Positions 17,266 through 26,381 of a DNA stretch of 64,000 bases are shown here, in pieces. The stretch spans positions 7,250,001 to 7,314,000 of the forward strand of contig NZ_CP051680.1 of assembly GCF_012849095.1 (NCBI RefSeq), in the 5' to 3' direction. Every line of letters begins with the position of its first letter. Position 1 is the first letter of the stretch. The position numbers were made by a program, and so were the translations under genes. This DNA comes from Cohnella herbarum (lineage in GTDB: Bacteria > Bacillota > Bacilli > Paenibacillales > Paenibacillaceae). Below the pieces are notes generated by a model. That model saw only the letters and a list, made by a program, of their open reading frames with translations, had not been told where the DNA came from and searched no databases.

Positions 17266-18633
17266 ATGGTACAGTTCAGATTCATGAAGGCGTTTTCATT
17301 ATTCCTTGTGCTCACTATGGTTGTCGTATTGGCAGCATGTTCGGGAGGGAACGGCAACAATTCAGGTTCAAACGCTAGTCCGTCAGTGAAAGCTTCGGAC
17401 ACTCCGAAGGAATCTTCTCAGGAGCCGTCGGAACAAGCTTCCGAGGAGCCGGCTAAGGAAGAGAACGTAACGGTGAAGTTCGGCAACTTCTCGGGCTCAG
17501 GCGATACCGCGAAATATTTGACGCAAATGCAGGAAGCCTTCCAGAAAGAACACCCGAACATCAAGATAGATATCGAGACGATCGCTTACGGAGATTATTT
17601 TACCCAGATGCAGACGAGAGTGGCGGCGGGGCAAGCGCCGGACGCCTACGAGCTTAACTATGAAAACTTCGTATCGTATGCGAAGAAAGGCGTACTGCTC
17701 GACATCAATCCTTTCTTCGATGCGACGCAATTCGATAAATCGACGTTAAACGCTCAAGCGCTAAATGCCTTCTCGGCAGACGGCGTACAATACGGCATGC
17801 CGGGAAGTTTCTCCAACGTCTTGCTGTTCTACAACAAAGAGCTGTTCGAGAAAGCGAAAGTCGATTTGCCGACGAAAGATTGGACTTGGAAAGAATTCGA
17901 CGAGGCGGGCGCTAAGATCCGCGCGTTGGACAAAAACACGTACGGCGTGTTCCAACCGATTCAGTTCCATGAATTCTATAAGCTCGTTCAGCAGAATGGC
18001 GGTAGCTTGCTGAATGCGGACAAAACGGCGTTCACGGTCAATACTCCCGAGAACGTGGAGACGCTGCAAAGGATTGTCGACCGCGTGCTGAAGACGAACA
18101 TTATGCCAACGCAAGCTCAGCTTAGCGGTGTAGGCGATTGGGATCTGTTCAAATCGGGTCGATTGGGCATGATCGTTACCGGCGTATGGGCATTCTCCGA
18201 CTTTATGAAGAACGTGACGTTCGAATGGGATGTCGCCGTCGAGCCCGGCAATAAGAAGAAGGCGACTCATTTCTTCTCCAACGGTCTGGTCATCAACAAA
18301 GACAGCAAAGTGGCAGAGGCGGCATTCGAATGGATCAAATTCCTGTCCTCCAGCAAGGAAGCGGCCCAAATTCGCGTTGACGCGGGATGGGAGCTGCCGG
18401 CGGTCACTTATCCGGACGTATTGGAATCCTACCTGAAATTGACGCCTCCGTCTAACCGCCAAGCGGTGTTCGATTCATTGGAATATTTGGTTACTCCGCC
18501 CGTCATCGAGCAATTCGGGGAAATGGCGGACATTCTGGGCATTCACTTAACGGCGGCCTCCGAAGGGGCGAAAACCGCGCAACAAGCGTTGGATGACGCT
18601 CAGAAGGAATTGACGGATAAAATCAAGCTATAA
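17266..18633 (+). CDS. Sugar ABC transporter substrate-binding lipoprotein
   Basis: 455 residues from ATG 17266, which sits 9 bases after GGGGG; an ATG at 17257 abuts the ribosome site. It has a signal peptide with lipobox LAAC, so it is anchored outside by a lipid on Cys. A Ser/Gly/Asn-rich spacer (about 25-70) precedes a family 1 solute-binding fold (VTVKFGNFSGSGDT, IKIDIETIAYGDYFTQMQTRVAAGQAPDAYEL, then GRLGMIVTGVWAFSDF). It delivers sugar to the permeases at 18748 and 19646. No ATPase gene is present; a shared MsmX-type ATPase is typical in these bacteria. Confidence 0.88.
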   Translation: MVQFRFMKAFSLFLVLTMVVVLAACSGGNGNNSGSNASPSVKASDTPKESSQEPSEQASEEPAKEENVTVKFGNFSGSGDTAKYLTQMQEAFQKEHPNIKIDIETIAYGDYFTQMQTRVAAGQAPDAYELNYENFVSYAKKGVLLDINPFFDATQFDKSTLNAQALNAFSADGVQYGMPGSFSNVLLFYNKELFEKAKVDLPTKDWTWKEFDEAGAKIRALDKNTYGVFQPIQFHEFYKLVQQNGGSLLNADKTAFTVNTPENVETLQRIVDRVLKTNIMPTQAQLSGVGDWDLFKSGRLGMIVTGVWAFSDFMKNVTFEWDVAVEPGNKKKATHFFSNGLVINKDSKVAEAAFEWIKFLSSSKEAAQIRVDAGWELPAVTYPDVLESYLKLTPPSNRQAVFDSLEYLVTPPVIEQFGEMADILGIHLTAASEGAKTAQQALDDAQKELTDKIKL

Positions 18634-18683
18634 ATAAGTAAGACGTTCGCGATGGAACGGAATGATCATCTATAAACGGACGA

Positions 18684-18725
18684 AGCGGCTGTCGGTTTAC
18701 GTTGAACGACAGACCGACAGCCGCT
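18684..18725 (+). terminator. Strong intra-operon hairpin after the binding-protein gene
   Basis: AGCGGCTGTCGGT (18684-18696) pairs perfectly with ACCGACAGCCGCT (18713-18725), followed by TGTTCC without a true T run. Such hairpins often raise binding-protein mRNA relative to the permease mRNA. Confidence 0.65.
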
Positions 18726-18747
18726 TGTTCCTGTTGCGAGGTGTAGG

Positions 18748-19656
18748 ATGCAAAGCGAAAGAAACCGCAAGAAATGGCTGACGATAATCCTATTCTTGTT
18801 GCCCTCGACGATCGGGCTTCTCGTTTTTAGCGTAATCCCTATCGTCTACTCTCTCGTCATCAGCTTCACGGACTGGAACGGATTAAATCCTTGGAATCTC
18901 GCGGCTGGAACGCCGGATTTCATCGGGTTCGGCAATTTCAAGTCAATCCTCGAAGGGGAAGAATTCTGGCGGGTGCTTAAGAACACGATGTATTATATCG
19001 TTCTCTATATCCCGCTCATTCTGATCGCTTCGGTGTTGGCGGCCGTCCTTCTTAACAATACGTACAAGGCTATCGGATTGTATCGCGTCATCTTCTTCAT
19101 TCCGGTTCTGACGTCTTGGGTAGCTGCGGCATTGATCTGGAAATGGCTTCTCAGCGATGAATACGGACCTATTAACGCGATCTTGTCTTTCGTCGGCATC
19201 GATGGGCCTGCTTGGCTCCAAGATCGGATTTGGGCAATGCCAGGTATCGTGTTCGCGAGTATTTGGAAGGACATGGGCTTCTTCGCGCTAATTATTCTTG
19301 GCGGCTTGCAGGCGATTAATCCGACTTATTACGAAGCCGCCCACATGGACGGAGCAAATTTCTGGAGCCGTTTTATCCGAATCACGCTGCCGCTCCTGTC
19401 TCCGATGCTGTTTTTCGTACTCATTATGTGCGTCATTAATTCGTTTCAGCTTTTCCCGCAAGTGATGATCATGACCCAAGATGCCGGGCCCTATGGTTCC
19501 ACGCAGGTAATGGTCGAAAGAATCTATAAGTTCGCGTTCAAATATTACAAGATGGGATACGCTTCGTCGTTCTCCTGGATCTTGTTCGTCATTATATTCG
19601 TTTTCACCGCGGTACAGATGAAGCTGCAGAAAAAGTGGGTGCATTATGACTCGTAA
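18748..19656 (+). CDS. Sugar ABC transporter permease (MalF type)
   Basis: 302 residues, six predicted helices. The N-terminal LTIILFLLPSTIGLLVFSVIPIVYSLVISFTDWNG is the usual first helix of MalF/UgpA-type permeases. The EAA loop that contacts the ATPase is EAAHMDGANFWSRFIRITLPLLSP at about residues 195-218. It ends 11 bases inside the next permease gene. Confidence 0.9.
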   Translation: MQSERNRKKWLTIILFLLPSTIGLLVFSVIPIVYSLVISFTDWNGLNPWNLAAGTPDFIGFGNFKSILEGEEFWRVLKNTMYYIVLYIPLILIASVLAAVLLNNTYKAIGLYRVIFFIPVLTSWVAAALIWKWLLSDEYGPINAILSFVGIDGPAWLQDRIWAMPGIVFASIWKDMGFFALIILGGLQAINPTYYEAAHMDGANFWSRFIRITLPLLSPMLFFVLIMCVINSFQLFPQVMIMTQDAGPYGSTQVMVERIYKFAFKYYKMGYASSFSWILFVIIFVFTAVQMKLQKKWVHYDS

Positions 19657-20470
19657 CCGGTTGGCCAAACCTCTGTTGTTTTATTCGTTCGCGTCGTTGC
19701 TCGCGGTGTTCGCGCTCATTCCTTTTTTCTGGATGGTCAGTACGTCGCTCAAGAGCAAGGGAGCTCTGATCAGCATACCGATCGAATGGATTCCGGAGAA
19801 AATATCGTTCGAGGGATACAACAAAATTTTTACGGTATTCCCGTTCGCGAAAGCGATCTTTAACAGCTTATTCGTCTCGATAGCAAGCACCTCGCTTGTC
19901 ATCGCTTCGGCTCTAATGGCCGCTTACGTATTCGCCAAAATCGAGTTCAAAGGCCGGGAGGTCGTATTCGCTCTCTTCCTGGCCACGATGATGGTACCCG
20001 GACAAGTGACGATGATTCCCGTATTCCTCGTGCTTAAAGAATTTCAATTGTTGAATTCGTTCACGGGACTTCTTCTCCCTACCATCTTCAATCCGTTCGC
20101 TATTTTCATGCTTAGACAACACATCAAGACGATTCATAACGATTTCGTGGACGCGGCGTTCATCGACGGGGCTTCGCAAGCGAACATCTTTCTGCGAATC
20201 ATCGTTCCGCTGTCGATGCCTATCGTCGCTACCCTTGGAATCGTAACGTTCATGGGGGCATGGAACGATTACTTCTGGCCGCTGATCGTATTGTCGGACA
20301 AGGAACTCATGACTTTGCCGCTCGCCCTTAATTCGCTTAACGGACAATACGCCAGCGAGTATAACACGTTAATGGCAGGCAGTCTTATCTCCATGCTTCC
20401 CATCATCCTTTTGTATATTTTCGCTCAGGGCTTTTTCAAAACCGGACTTCAGCTTGGAGGGATTAAGTAA
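19646..20470 (+). CDS. Sugar ABC transporter permease (MalG type)
   Basis: 274 residues with six helices. LIPFFWMVSTSLKSKGAL marks the MalG/UgpE type; the EAA-like loop is DAAFIDGASQANIFLRIIVPLSMP at about 167-190. It overlaps the previous permease by 11 bases, and its TAA stop overlaps the next ATG (TAATG), so translation is coupled across the operon. Confidence 0.9.
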   Translation: MTRNRLAKPLLFYSFASLLAVFALIPFFWMVSTSLKSKGALISIPIEWIPEKISFEGYNKIFTVFPFAKAIFNSLFVSIASTSLVIASALMAAYVFAKIEFKGREVVFALFLATMMVPGQVTMIPVFLVLKEFQLLNSFTGLLLPTIFNPFAIFMLRQHIKTIHNDFVDAAFIDGASQANIFLRIIVPLSMPIVATLGIVTFMGAWNDYFWPLIVLSDKELMTLPLALNSLNGQYASEYNTLMAGSLISMLPIILLYIFAQGFFKTGLQLGGIK

Positions 20471-21591
20471 TGCAGGAAACATCGAAACCGCAAGAAATCA
20501 GAATTGGCATCATCGGACTTGGAGGCATGGCCGGAGAACATGTACGGCATTTATCTAAGCTGGAATCCGTCCGGATTACGGCCGTATGCGACACGAACGC
20601 CGACGCTGTAGAGAAATTCTCGAGCAAGATCGGCCTTGGGCAGGTACAAGGCTATACGGATTACGCCGGATTAATATCGGATCCCGAAGTAGATGCCGTG
20701 CTCTCCATTACACCGAACGACGTTCATTATCGGATATTGGAATGCTGCATGAAGCATCGCAAACCGTTCATGACCGAGAAGCCGTTCACGCGTACGTATG
20801 ACGAAGCATTCGAACTGTATCGGCAATATCTTCCGAACCCTCTGCAAGGCATGGTCGGATTCTCATATCGCTACGTTCCTTCCTTCCGTTACGCCCGGGA
20901 CTTGATCCGCGGGGGAGCGATCGGGACGGTTCGAAGCGTCTTCGTTCAGTATTTGCAGTCTTGGGGCATCCCGATGTTCGATACTCCGATGAACTGGCGG
21001 TATGAACGGGCGATCACCGGAACAGGAGCGCTTGGGGATTTAGGCTCCCATATGGTGGACGCCGCGCGATTCATGATCGGCGAGTTCAAGGAGGTTGCCG
21101 CGCATCTGAATACGTTTATATCCCGTCGTCCGGATCCGAAATCGGGCGGAGAAGGGACGGTAGACGTCGACGATTTCGCCGGTTTCGTGGCTTTGCTCGA
21201 TGGAGGCGTATCGGGAGTTTTCCAAACTTCCCGCAACGCATACGGTTCCGGTAATCAACTAGAGTTAACGATTCACGGCGATCTGGGTACGATTAAGGTC
21301 AACTGCGAGAAACCCGAAGAGTTGGTATGGATTCGACCGCAAAGCGAATTGGACAATCCGGGCTCGAGCGTGACGGAAGCACGGCGAGTGCCCCCTAAAT
21401 ACGAGCTTGGCCAGATGCAGGATTTCATCGATATGGTGCGCGGACGAGTTCGCGATGAGCTTCCATCTTTGGTGGACGGCTATGAGAACCAGCGAGTGCT
21501 CGAAGCGATAGCTCGGGCTGCCGGAGAACGAAGAACGATTGCTTTATCCGAGATTCCTTCGCCGGAAGAAGCGTTGAAGGGGGCGAATTAA
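20470..21591 (+). CDS. Gfo/Idh/MocA-family sugar oxidoreductase
   Basis: 373 residues. Rossmann NAD-binding start [19 protein letters not shown], then [13 protein letters not shown] and [14 protein letters not shown], which carries the EKP lysine motif typical of the family. The C-terminal alpha/beta domain ([21 protein letters not shown]) holds the substrate-site D..H motif. It probably oxidises or reduces a sugar imported by the preceding ABC system; ThuB is a family member that works beside ThuA. Confidence 0.85.
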   Translation: MQETSKPQEIRIGIIGLGGMAGEHVRHLSKLESVRITAVCDTNADAVEKFSSKIGLGQVQGYTDYAGLISDPEVDAVLSITPNDVHYRILECCMKHRKPFMTEKPFTRTYDEAFELYRQYLPNPLQGMVGFSYRYVPSFRYARDLIRGGAIGTVRSVFVQYLQSWGIPMFDTPMNWRYERAITGTGALGDLGSHMVDAARFMIGEFKEVAAHLNTFISRRPDPKSGGEGTVDVDDFAGFVALLDGGVSGVFQTSRNAYGSGNQLELTIHGDLGTIKVNCEKPEELVWIRPQSELDNPGSSVTEARRVPPKYELGQMQDFIDMVRGRVRDELPSLVDGYENQRVLEAIARAAGERRTIALSEIPSPEEALKGAN

Positions 21592-21592
21592 G

Positions 21593-22327
21593 GTGACCAT
21601 TCGGGTTAGAGTTTGGAATGAATATCGGCATGAGAGGTCGAATCCGGCGGTAAAAGAAATTTATCCGGACGGCATCCATCAAACGATTGCTCGAGCGCTA
21701 AGGGAAGACGGGCATGACGCGGACACGGCGACTTTAGACGAACCGGAGCATGGGCTATCGGAAGAGGTACTTCGGCAAACGGATGTACTGATCTGGTGGG
21801 GCCATATGGCGCATGATGAAGTCGAGAATGCCGTCGTCGAGCGGGTATATGCCCGCGTGCTGGAGGGGATGGGGTTGATCGTGCTTCATTCCGGCCATTA
21901 TTCGAAAATATTCCGCAAACTGATGGGCACGAGCGGCGGACTCAAGTGGCGGGAAGCGGACGAGAAGGAGCGGATTTGGGTCGTGAATCCGGCTCACCCG
22001 ATCGCTGCCGGAATCGGCGAATATATCGAGCTGCCGCAGGAGGAAATGTACGGAGAGCATTTCGATATTCCCGCTCCGGACGATCTCGTGTTCGTGAGTT
22101 GGTTCGCCGGAGGAGAGATTTTCCGCAGCGGCTGCGCATACTATCGGGGACAAGGGAAAGTGTTTTATTTTCGTCCGGGGCATGAAACGTATCCGACATA
22201 CCACAATCCCGAGATCCAACGCGTGATAGCTAATGCCGTAAGATGGAGCGCTTGGTCCGGAGGGGCGAAGCCGCAATACGGCCATGTGCCGGTGCCTCTG
22301 GAAAGCTTAAGTGGAGTAGAGAATTAG
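21593..22327 (+). CDS. ThuA-like trehalose-utilisation domain protein
   Basis: 244 residues from GTG 21593, one base after the previous stop. The fold is class I glutamine-amidotransferase-like: [25 protein letters not shown] and [13 protein letters not shown], with [31 protein letters not shown] at the end. ThuA proteins act with an oxidoreductase and an ABC importer on disaccharides such as trehalose, probably through 3-keto intermediates. Here it is the last gene of the LacI-controlled operon and is closed by a terminator. Confidence 0.82.
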   Translation: MTIRVRVWNEYRHERSNPAVKEIYPDGIHQTIARALREDGHDADTATLDEPEHGLSEEVLRQTDVLIWWGHMAHDEVENAVVERVYARVLEGMGLIVLHSGHYSKIFRKLMGTSGGLKWREADEKERIWVVNPAHPIAAGIGEYIELPQEEMYGEHFDIPAPDDLVFVSWFAGGEIFRSGCAYYRGQGKVFYFRPGHETYPTYHNPEIQRVIANAVRWSAWSGGAKPQYGHVPVPLESLSGVEN

Positions 22328-22342
22328 AGAATACCCCTGGGA

Positions 22343-22386
22343 GATGCTCGTTCGGAAAATTTATTTCCGGTCGGGCGTCTTTTTTT
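22343..22386 (+). terminator. Rho-independent terminator after the thu-like operon
   Basis: GATGCTCG-TTCGGAAA pairs with TTTCCGG-TCGGGCGTC (several G-U pairs, one mismatch), followed by seven T residues (22380-22386). Confidence 0.85.
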
Positions 22387-22468
22387 CTTATTCGTGGCAG
22401 CGTGCAGAGTTGAGTTGAATTGGGGTAAAATAAGGGGAAAGGGTCGGGAGAGAACGGAGGAAGCGAAG

Positions 22469-23365
22469 ATGTCAGTCATTGGCTGGATGGTTAGCGGAGT
22501 AGGTGCGGTGACCGGAAGCGCGGCTGCGGCTTTGTACGGTATAACCGTGAAAGCGCAGAGGCCTCGCCTTGTGCCGAACGAGAAGGTGCCGTCGGTTCCG
22601 TACGAATCAACCGAATGGAAAAGCGGCGGCAAGACGGTCAAAGGTTGGTTCTTATCCCATGCGGATGCGGAATCCCCCGGACCGGGTCCGGTTATTATCG
22701 TCGCGCACGGCTGGGGCTCCAACCGATCAAGGGTATTGAGATACGCGCTTCCGCTCTATGATGAAGGCTATTCGATTCTGATGTACGATGCGCGAAGCCA
22801 TGGGGAGAGCGAATTTTATAAGACGCCGACAGGTTTGCAGTTCCGAGACGATCTGCTTGCCGCCTTGAATTGGCTCGGTCAACGGACCGAGGTGGATCCA
22901 AGCCGAATCGGCGTTCTCGGGCACTCGTTAGGCGCGTTCGGTGCCGTGCTTGCCCTTGATGAAGGAGCTCCGATTGCCGCGCTCGTTACCGATTCGATGC
23001 CGGTCAAATTCGAGACGATGATCGGAGCGGAGTTGAAACGAAGGAAGTTGCCGCAATTTCCGCTCGCGCATTTGCTGCCCCGGATGATGGTGTGGCGCAG
23101 CGGAATATCCCGTTCCATGATGAAGCGGGCGAATCCCGCCAGAATACTCAGCGATAACGCACGGAATCGCATGACTCCCGTTCTGCTCGTTCATTCGCGC
23201 AAAGACGGATTCATCCCTTCATCCGAGCTCAACCTCGTGTTATCCCACGCGCCGGATTTGCCTCATCTGTTCGTGGATGCCGAAGGACACAGCGCCTCGG
23301 ATCGCGATCCGGCTTTCTGGCCGGCGGTGACGACCTTCTTCCGAACGGCGTTACAAAAAAAGTAG
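22469..23365 (+). CDS. Alpha/beta hydrolase, possibly membrane-anchored
   Basis: 298 residues from ATG 22469, preceded by ACGGAGGAAG. A hydrophobic N-terminal stretch (VIGWMVSGVGAVTGSAAAALYGI) may be an anchor. Catalytic elements: oxyanion motif VAHGWGSN, nucleophile elbow LGHSLGAFGA, acid in VHSRKDGFIP and histidine in AEGHSASD. This is a dienelactone-hydrolase/BAAT-like serine hydrolase; the substrate cannot be read from sequence. It looks monocistronic. Confidence 0.8.
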   Translation: MSVIGWMVSGVGAVTGSAAAALYGITVKAQRPRLVPNEKVPSVPYESTEWKSGGKTVKGWFLSHADAESPGPGPVIIVAHGWGSNRSRVLRYALPLYDEGYSILMYDARSHGESEFYKTPTGLQFRDDLLAALNWLGQRTEVDPSRIGVLGHSLGAFGAVLALDEGAPIAALVTDSMPVKFETMIGAELKRRKLPQFPLAHLLPRMMVWRSGISRSMMKRANPARILSDNARNRMTPVLLVHSRKDGFIPSSELNLVLSHAPDLPHLFVDAEGHSASDRDPAFWPAVTTFFRTALQKK

Positions 23366-23443
23366 GCTTACGGCGTCGAGCCGCAAGCCTCAAGATATAT
23401 ATTATTGAAAAGGGGGGTCATGTTTGTATTGTAACCCCCTTTC
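23364..23443. terminator. Two consecutive hairpins between convergent genes
   Basis: AGGCTTACGGC (23364-23374) pairs with GCCGCAAGCCT (23380-23390). A second hairpin runs from GAAAAGGGGGGT (23407-23418) to AACCCCCTTTC (23433-23443). They lie between the hydrolase and the reverse-strand HxlR gene and can stop transcription from both sides. Confidence 0.65.
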
Positions 23444-23529
23444 ATGAAGAGAAGATGAAGACAAGATTACGGTTCCGTTACAAAAGTGAAAGCGGTCTCG
23501 TAATCGGGGACGAAGAAGGGCTGAGCGAT

Positions 23530-23874
23530 TCAGTCCTTCTTTTTCGTTAACTGCATTTTATGCAAAGTATGCGCGGCTCCCCATTCATGCATGGCCATGA
23601 GAATAGGTTCTAAACTTTTGCCGTATTCGCTGATGGAATATTCGACTTTAGGCGGAACTTGAGGGTAGACTACGCGCACGATAATATCCTCGTCCTCCAA
23701 TTCGCGCAGCTGCTTGGTCAGCATCCTCTGCGTAACGCCCGGAACGATTCGTTTAAGCTCATTGAATCTAGTCGTGCCTTTATTTAGTAAATGCAGTAAA
23801 ATAATCGGTTTCCATTTCCCGACGAGAATCCCCAGCGCATCTTCTACTCGGCATAAGTCCGGTTCGATTTGCAT
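23530..23874 (-). CDS. HxlR-family transcriptional regulator
   Basis: 114 residues from ATG 23874, with AAAGGAG 9 bases upstream. Winged helix: CRVEDALGILVGKWKPIILLHLL (the GKW motif of the family), RFNELKRIVPGVTQRMLTKQLRELEDEDII and the wing VYPQVPPKVEYSISEYGKSLEPIL. HxlR proteins usually answer redox or electrophile stress. It is divergent from the flavin monooxygenase gene at 24020, its most likely target. The gap holds TATAGTATAC-like inverted sequence. Confidence 0.85.
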   Translation of the reverse strand: MQIEPDLCRVEDALGILVGKWKPIILLHLLNKGTTRFNELKRIVPGVTQRMLTKQLRELEDEDIIVRVVYPQVPPKVEYSISEYGKSLEPILMAMHEWGAAHTLHKMQLTKKKD

Positions 23875-24019
23875 TCCCCTTTGCTCCTTTACGGTATCTT
23901 TTTGTATACTATACCACATTGATGTGCGTACTATTAATATTCATCCTTATGGTACACAATAGCATTATGAAACAGCAAACAAAGTGTTGCCACTTAAATG
24001 AATAGGAGTGAGGATCGCA

Positions 24020-25075
24020 ATGGAAAAATACCGTATCGACCCCAACAAAGGGCTGGAATTCGGCATATATACGCTAGGCGATCATCTTCCCGACCCGGGT
24101 ACCGGGAATCGAATATCATCGCAGCAACGCATTCATGAGATTATTGAATTAGCCAAGTTAGCCGAGCAAGCGGGCGTCGATTTCTTCAGCGTAGGCGAGA
24201 GTCATCAAGAATACTTTACGACTCAGGCGCATTCGGTCGTTATAGCGGCAATTGCCCAGGCAACCGAAAAAATAAAAATCGGAAGCTCTTCGACCATTAT
24301 CAGCACGTCCGATCCGGTTCGCGTCTACGAGGATTTCGCGACGATAGACCTGATTTCCAACGGACGCGCGGAGATAATCGCCGGTCGGGCTTCCCGGGTA
24401 GGGTTGTTCGAATTGTTAGGCTACAACGTCCGCGATTACGAGGAGCTGTTCGAAGAGAAGTTCGAACTGTTAGTGAAGCTTAACGAAGAAGAGGTCATCA
24501 CTTGGAACGGACAGTTCCGGGCTCCCTTAAAGAATGCCAAGCTGTATCCCCGTCCTCTTAACGGCTCATTGCCGATATGGCGCGGAGTAGGCGGGCATCC
24601 GGCAAGCGCAATTAAAGCCGGTTATGCCGGAGTTCCGATGATGCTCGCTACATTAGGCGGTCCTGCTTCCAGCTTTAAGCGATCGATTGATGCCTATCGG
24701 GAAGCCGCGCAGCAGAGCGGTTTCGATCCCGCACAACTTCCGGTTGCGACCGCAGGTTTCTTCTATGTTGCCGATACTACTCAACAGGCGCTAAGCGAAG
24801 CTTATCCGCATGTTAACGTGGGTATGGAGTTGGTTAACGGGCGCGGGTATCCAAAACAGCATTTCGCCCAAGGCGGCGATGCCCGCGACGCCATGCTAAT
24901 CGGGAGTCCCCAGCAGATCATTGAAAAAATACTGTACCAACACGAGCTGTTCGGCCATCAGCGTTACATCGCGCAAATGGATTTCGGCGGCGTACCCTTT
25001 GAGAAGCTATTGAATAATATCGAGCTGATCGCGACGAAAATTTTACCGGAGGTACGTAAGCATACCGCAAAATAA
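24020..25075 (+). CDS. LLM-class flavin-dependent monooxygenase
   Basis: 351 residues. Bacterial luciferase-like TIM barrel: AEQAGVDFFSVGESHQEYF, IKIGSSSTIISTSDPVRVYEDFATIDLISNGRAEIIAGR (conserved SDPVRV/NGR block) and PLPIWRGVGG-like segments. ATG 24020 follows AGGAGTGAGGA; a GTG at 24008 overlaps that site. The FMN reductase gene starts 14 bases after the stop, so this is probably a two-component monooxygenase that uses reduced FMN from its neighbour. Confidence 0.88.
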   Translation: MEKYRIDPNKGLEFGIYTLGDHLPDPGTGNRISSQQRIHEIIELAKLAEQAGVDFFSVGESHQEYFTTQAHSVVIAAIAQATEKIKIGSSSTIISTSDPVRVYEDFATIDLISNGRAEIIAGRASRVGLFELLGYNVRDYEELFEEKFELLVKLNEEEVITWNGQFRAPLKNAKLYPRPLNGSLPIWRGVGGHPASAIKAGYAGVPMMLATLGGPASSFKRSIDAYREAAQQSGFDPAQLPVATAGFFYVADTTQQALSEAYPHVNVGMELVNGRGYPKQHFAQGGDARDAMLIGSPQQIIEKILYQHELFGHQRYIAQMDFGGVPFEKLLNNIELIATKILPEVRKHTAK

Positions 25076-25089
25076 TAGGGGGGGAATGA

Positions 25090-25659
25090 ATGATGAAAAT
25101 CGTGGGATTATCGGGCTCGAAGGTAGGATCGAAAACGCGCACGGCGATGGATTACGCCGTCAAATCGTTTGCCGATAAATATCCGGATGCGGAAATCACT
25201 CTCATAGACCTGGCGGATTACGACGTTCAATTCAGCGATGGGCGAAGTTACTTGGAGTATGAAGGAGATACGGGATTCGTTACAAGGAAGCTAATGGAAG
25301 CGGATGCCATTGTTATCGGAACGCCTATTTTCCAAGCATCCATTCCGGCAACGTTAAAAAACATCTTCGATTTGCTGCCGGTTAATGCCTTCCGCGACAA
25401 AATCGTAAGCATGCTCGTTACGGCCGGCACGCCGAAGCACTACCTTGTGGCGGAACAACAGCTCAAACCGATACTAGCTTACATGAAAGCGCAGATTGTC
25501 CAAACTTACGTATTTATCGAGGAGAAAGATTTTCATCGCAAAGAAATCGTAGACGATGACGTTCTCTTCCGGATCGATCGTTTAGTCGAGGATACGTACG
25601 TGTTGACCGAAACGTTTACTAAAATCCGGACGGAAAAAGAAGCTCAATATCATTTCTAA
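25090..25659 (+). CDS. NADPH-dependent FMN reductase
   Basis: 189 residues with a flavodoxin-like fold. Phosphate-binding start KIVGLSGSKVGSKTRTAMDY, then EADAIVIGTPIFQASIPATLKNIFDLLP, which is the FMN-contacting loop of SsuE/MsuE-type reductases. It supplies reduced flavin, most likely to the LLM monooxygenase immediately upstream. Confidence 0.85.
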   Translation: MMKIVGLSGSKVGSKTRTAMDYAVKSFADKYPDAEITLIDLADYDVQFSDGRSYLEYEGDTGFVTRKLMEADAIVIGTPIFQASIPATLKNIFDLLPVNAFRDKIVSMLVTAGTPKHYLVAEQQLKPILAYMKAQIVQTYVFIEEKDFHRKEIVDDDVLFRIDRLVEDTYVLTETFTKIRTEKEAQYHF

Positions 25660-25687
25660 ATCAAGCCGGTAAGGTCGCCTCGATACC

Positions 25688-25727
25688 CGAACAACCCGTC
25701 ATTCGCGAGAGAATGACGGGTTGTTCG
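25688..25727. terminator. Perfect 17-bp hairpin between convergent genes
   Basis: CGAACAACCCGTCATTC (25688-25704), loop GCGAGA, CGAATG-type complement (25711-25727). No T run follows on either strand, but position and stability support termination. Confidence 0.75.
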
Positions 25728-25748
25728 AATTCCAAGCAGGATTCGCCG

Positions 25749-26318
25749 TTACAGGTTACGCAACAATGCGGGAAGAACGATCGTATTGATCGTTTCGTGC
25801 AGCTCTTCCCGGGTACCTTTCCCTTGCTTAATGAAGTACATGCTGGCGCTTTCGATCATGCCTATCAGGCCTGCGGCAGCCAATTCGTAATGGAGCTTGT
25901 TCAGTTCGCCGTCTTCATGTCCTTGACGCAGAATGTCCGACAGAAAATCGATATATTTGTTCTTAAGTCCCATAATCCGCTCGAGAATTTCCGGTTCGAT
26001 TCCGTTCGTAATTTCGTTGGCGATAATATGGACGAGCTCGCTGTACTGGAGGAACAGTTCAACATGTCGTTGGACGATGCTTCTGATTTGCTGCTCGGGA
26101 GGTTGATTTTCGCTTAGGACTTGCCCGATCTGGTCTTTCAGCATTTGAAAACCGTCCGTGACGATTGTCTCGAACAGTTCTCCTTTTCCCGAAAAATGAT
26201 AGTAAAGCGTCCCTTTGGCTACATTGGCTTCCTTGGCGATGTCGTCCATGCTCGTTCTATGATAGCCAAGCTCGGAAAACAGTTTAACCGAGGCGTCGAC
26301 GATTTTATTTCTGCTCAC
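25749..26318 (-). CDS. TetR-family regulator
   Basis: 189 residues. N-terminal helix-turn-helix KIVDASVKLFSELGYHRTSMDDIAKEANVAKGTLYYHF, then an all-helical ligand domain. GTG 26318 follows GAAGGGA. It lies 63 bases downstream of the GH5 gene on the same strand and could be read from that gene's promoter. A strong TetR-like palindrome (ACTGAC-YR-GTCAGT) occurs at the GH5 promoter and at two other promoters in the window (28521 and 51341). This protein is the only TetR member here and is therefore the best candidate to bind them; that link is inferred. Confidence 0.85.
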   Translation of the reverse strand: MSRNKIVDASVKLFSELGYHRTSMDDIAKEANVAKGTLYYHFSGKGELFETIVTDGFQMLKDQIGQVLSENQPPEQQIRSIVQRHVELFLQYSELVHIIANEITNGIEPEILERIMGLKNKYIDFLSDILRQGHEDGELNKLHYELAAAGLIGMIESASMYFIKQGKGTREELHETINTIVLPALLRNL

Positions 26319-26381
26319 TGAAGTATCGGTCCCTTCTGGCGATTCGATCTTTGTCCCAGTATAACATATCCCCTCTGGAAA

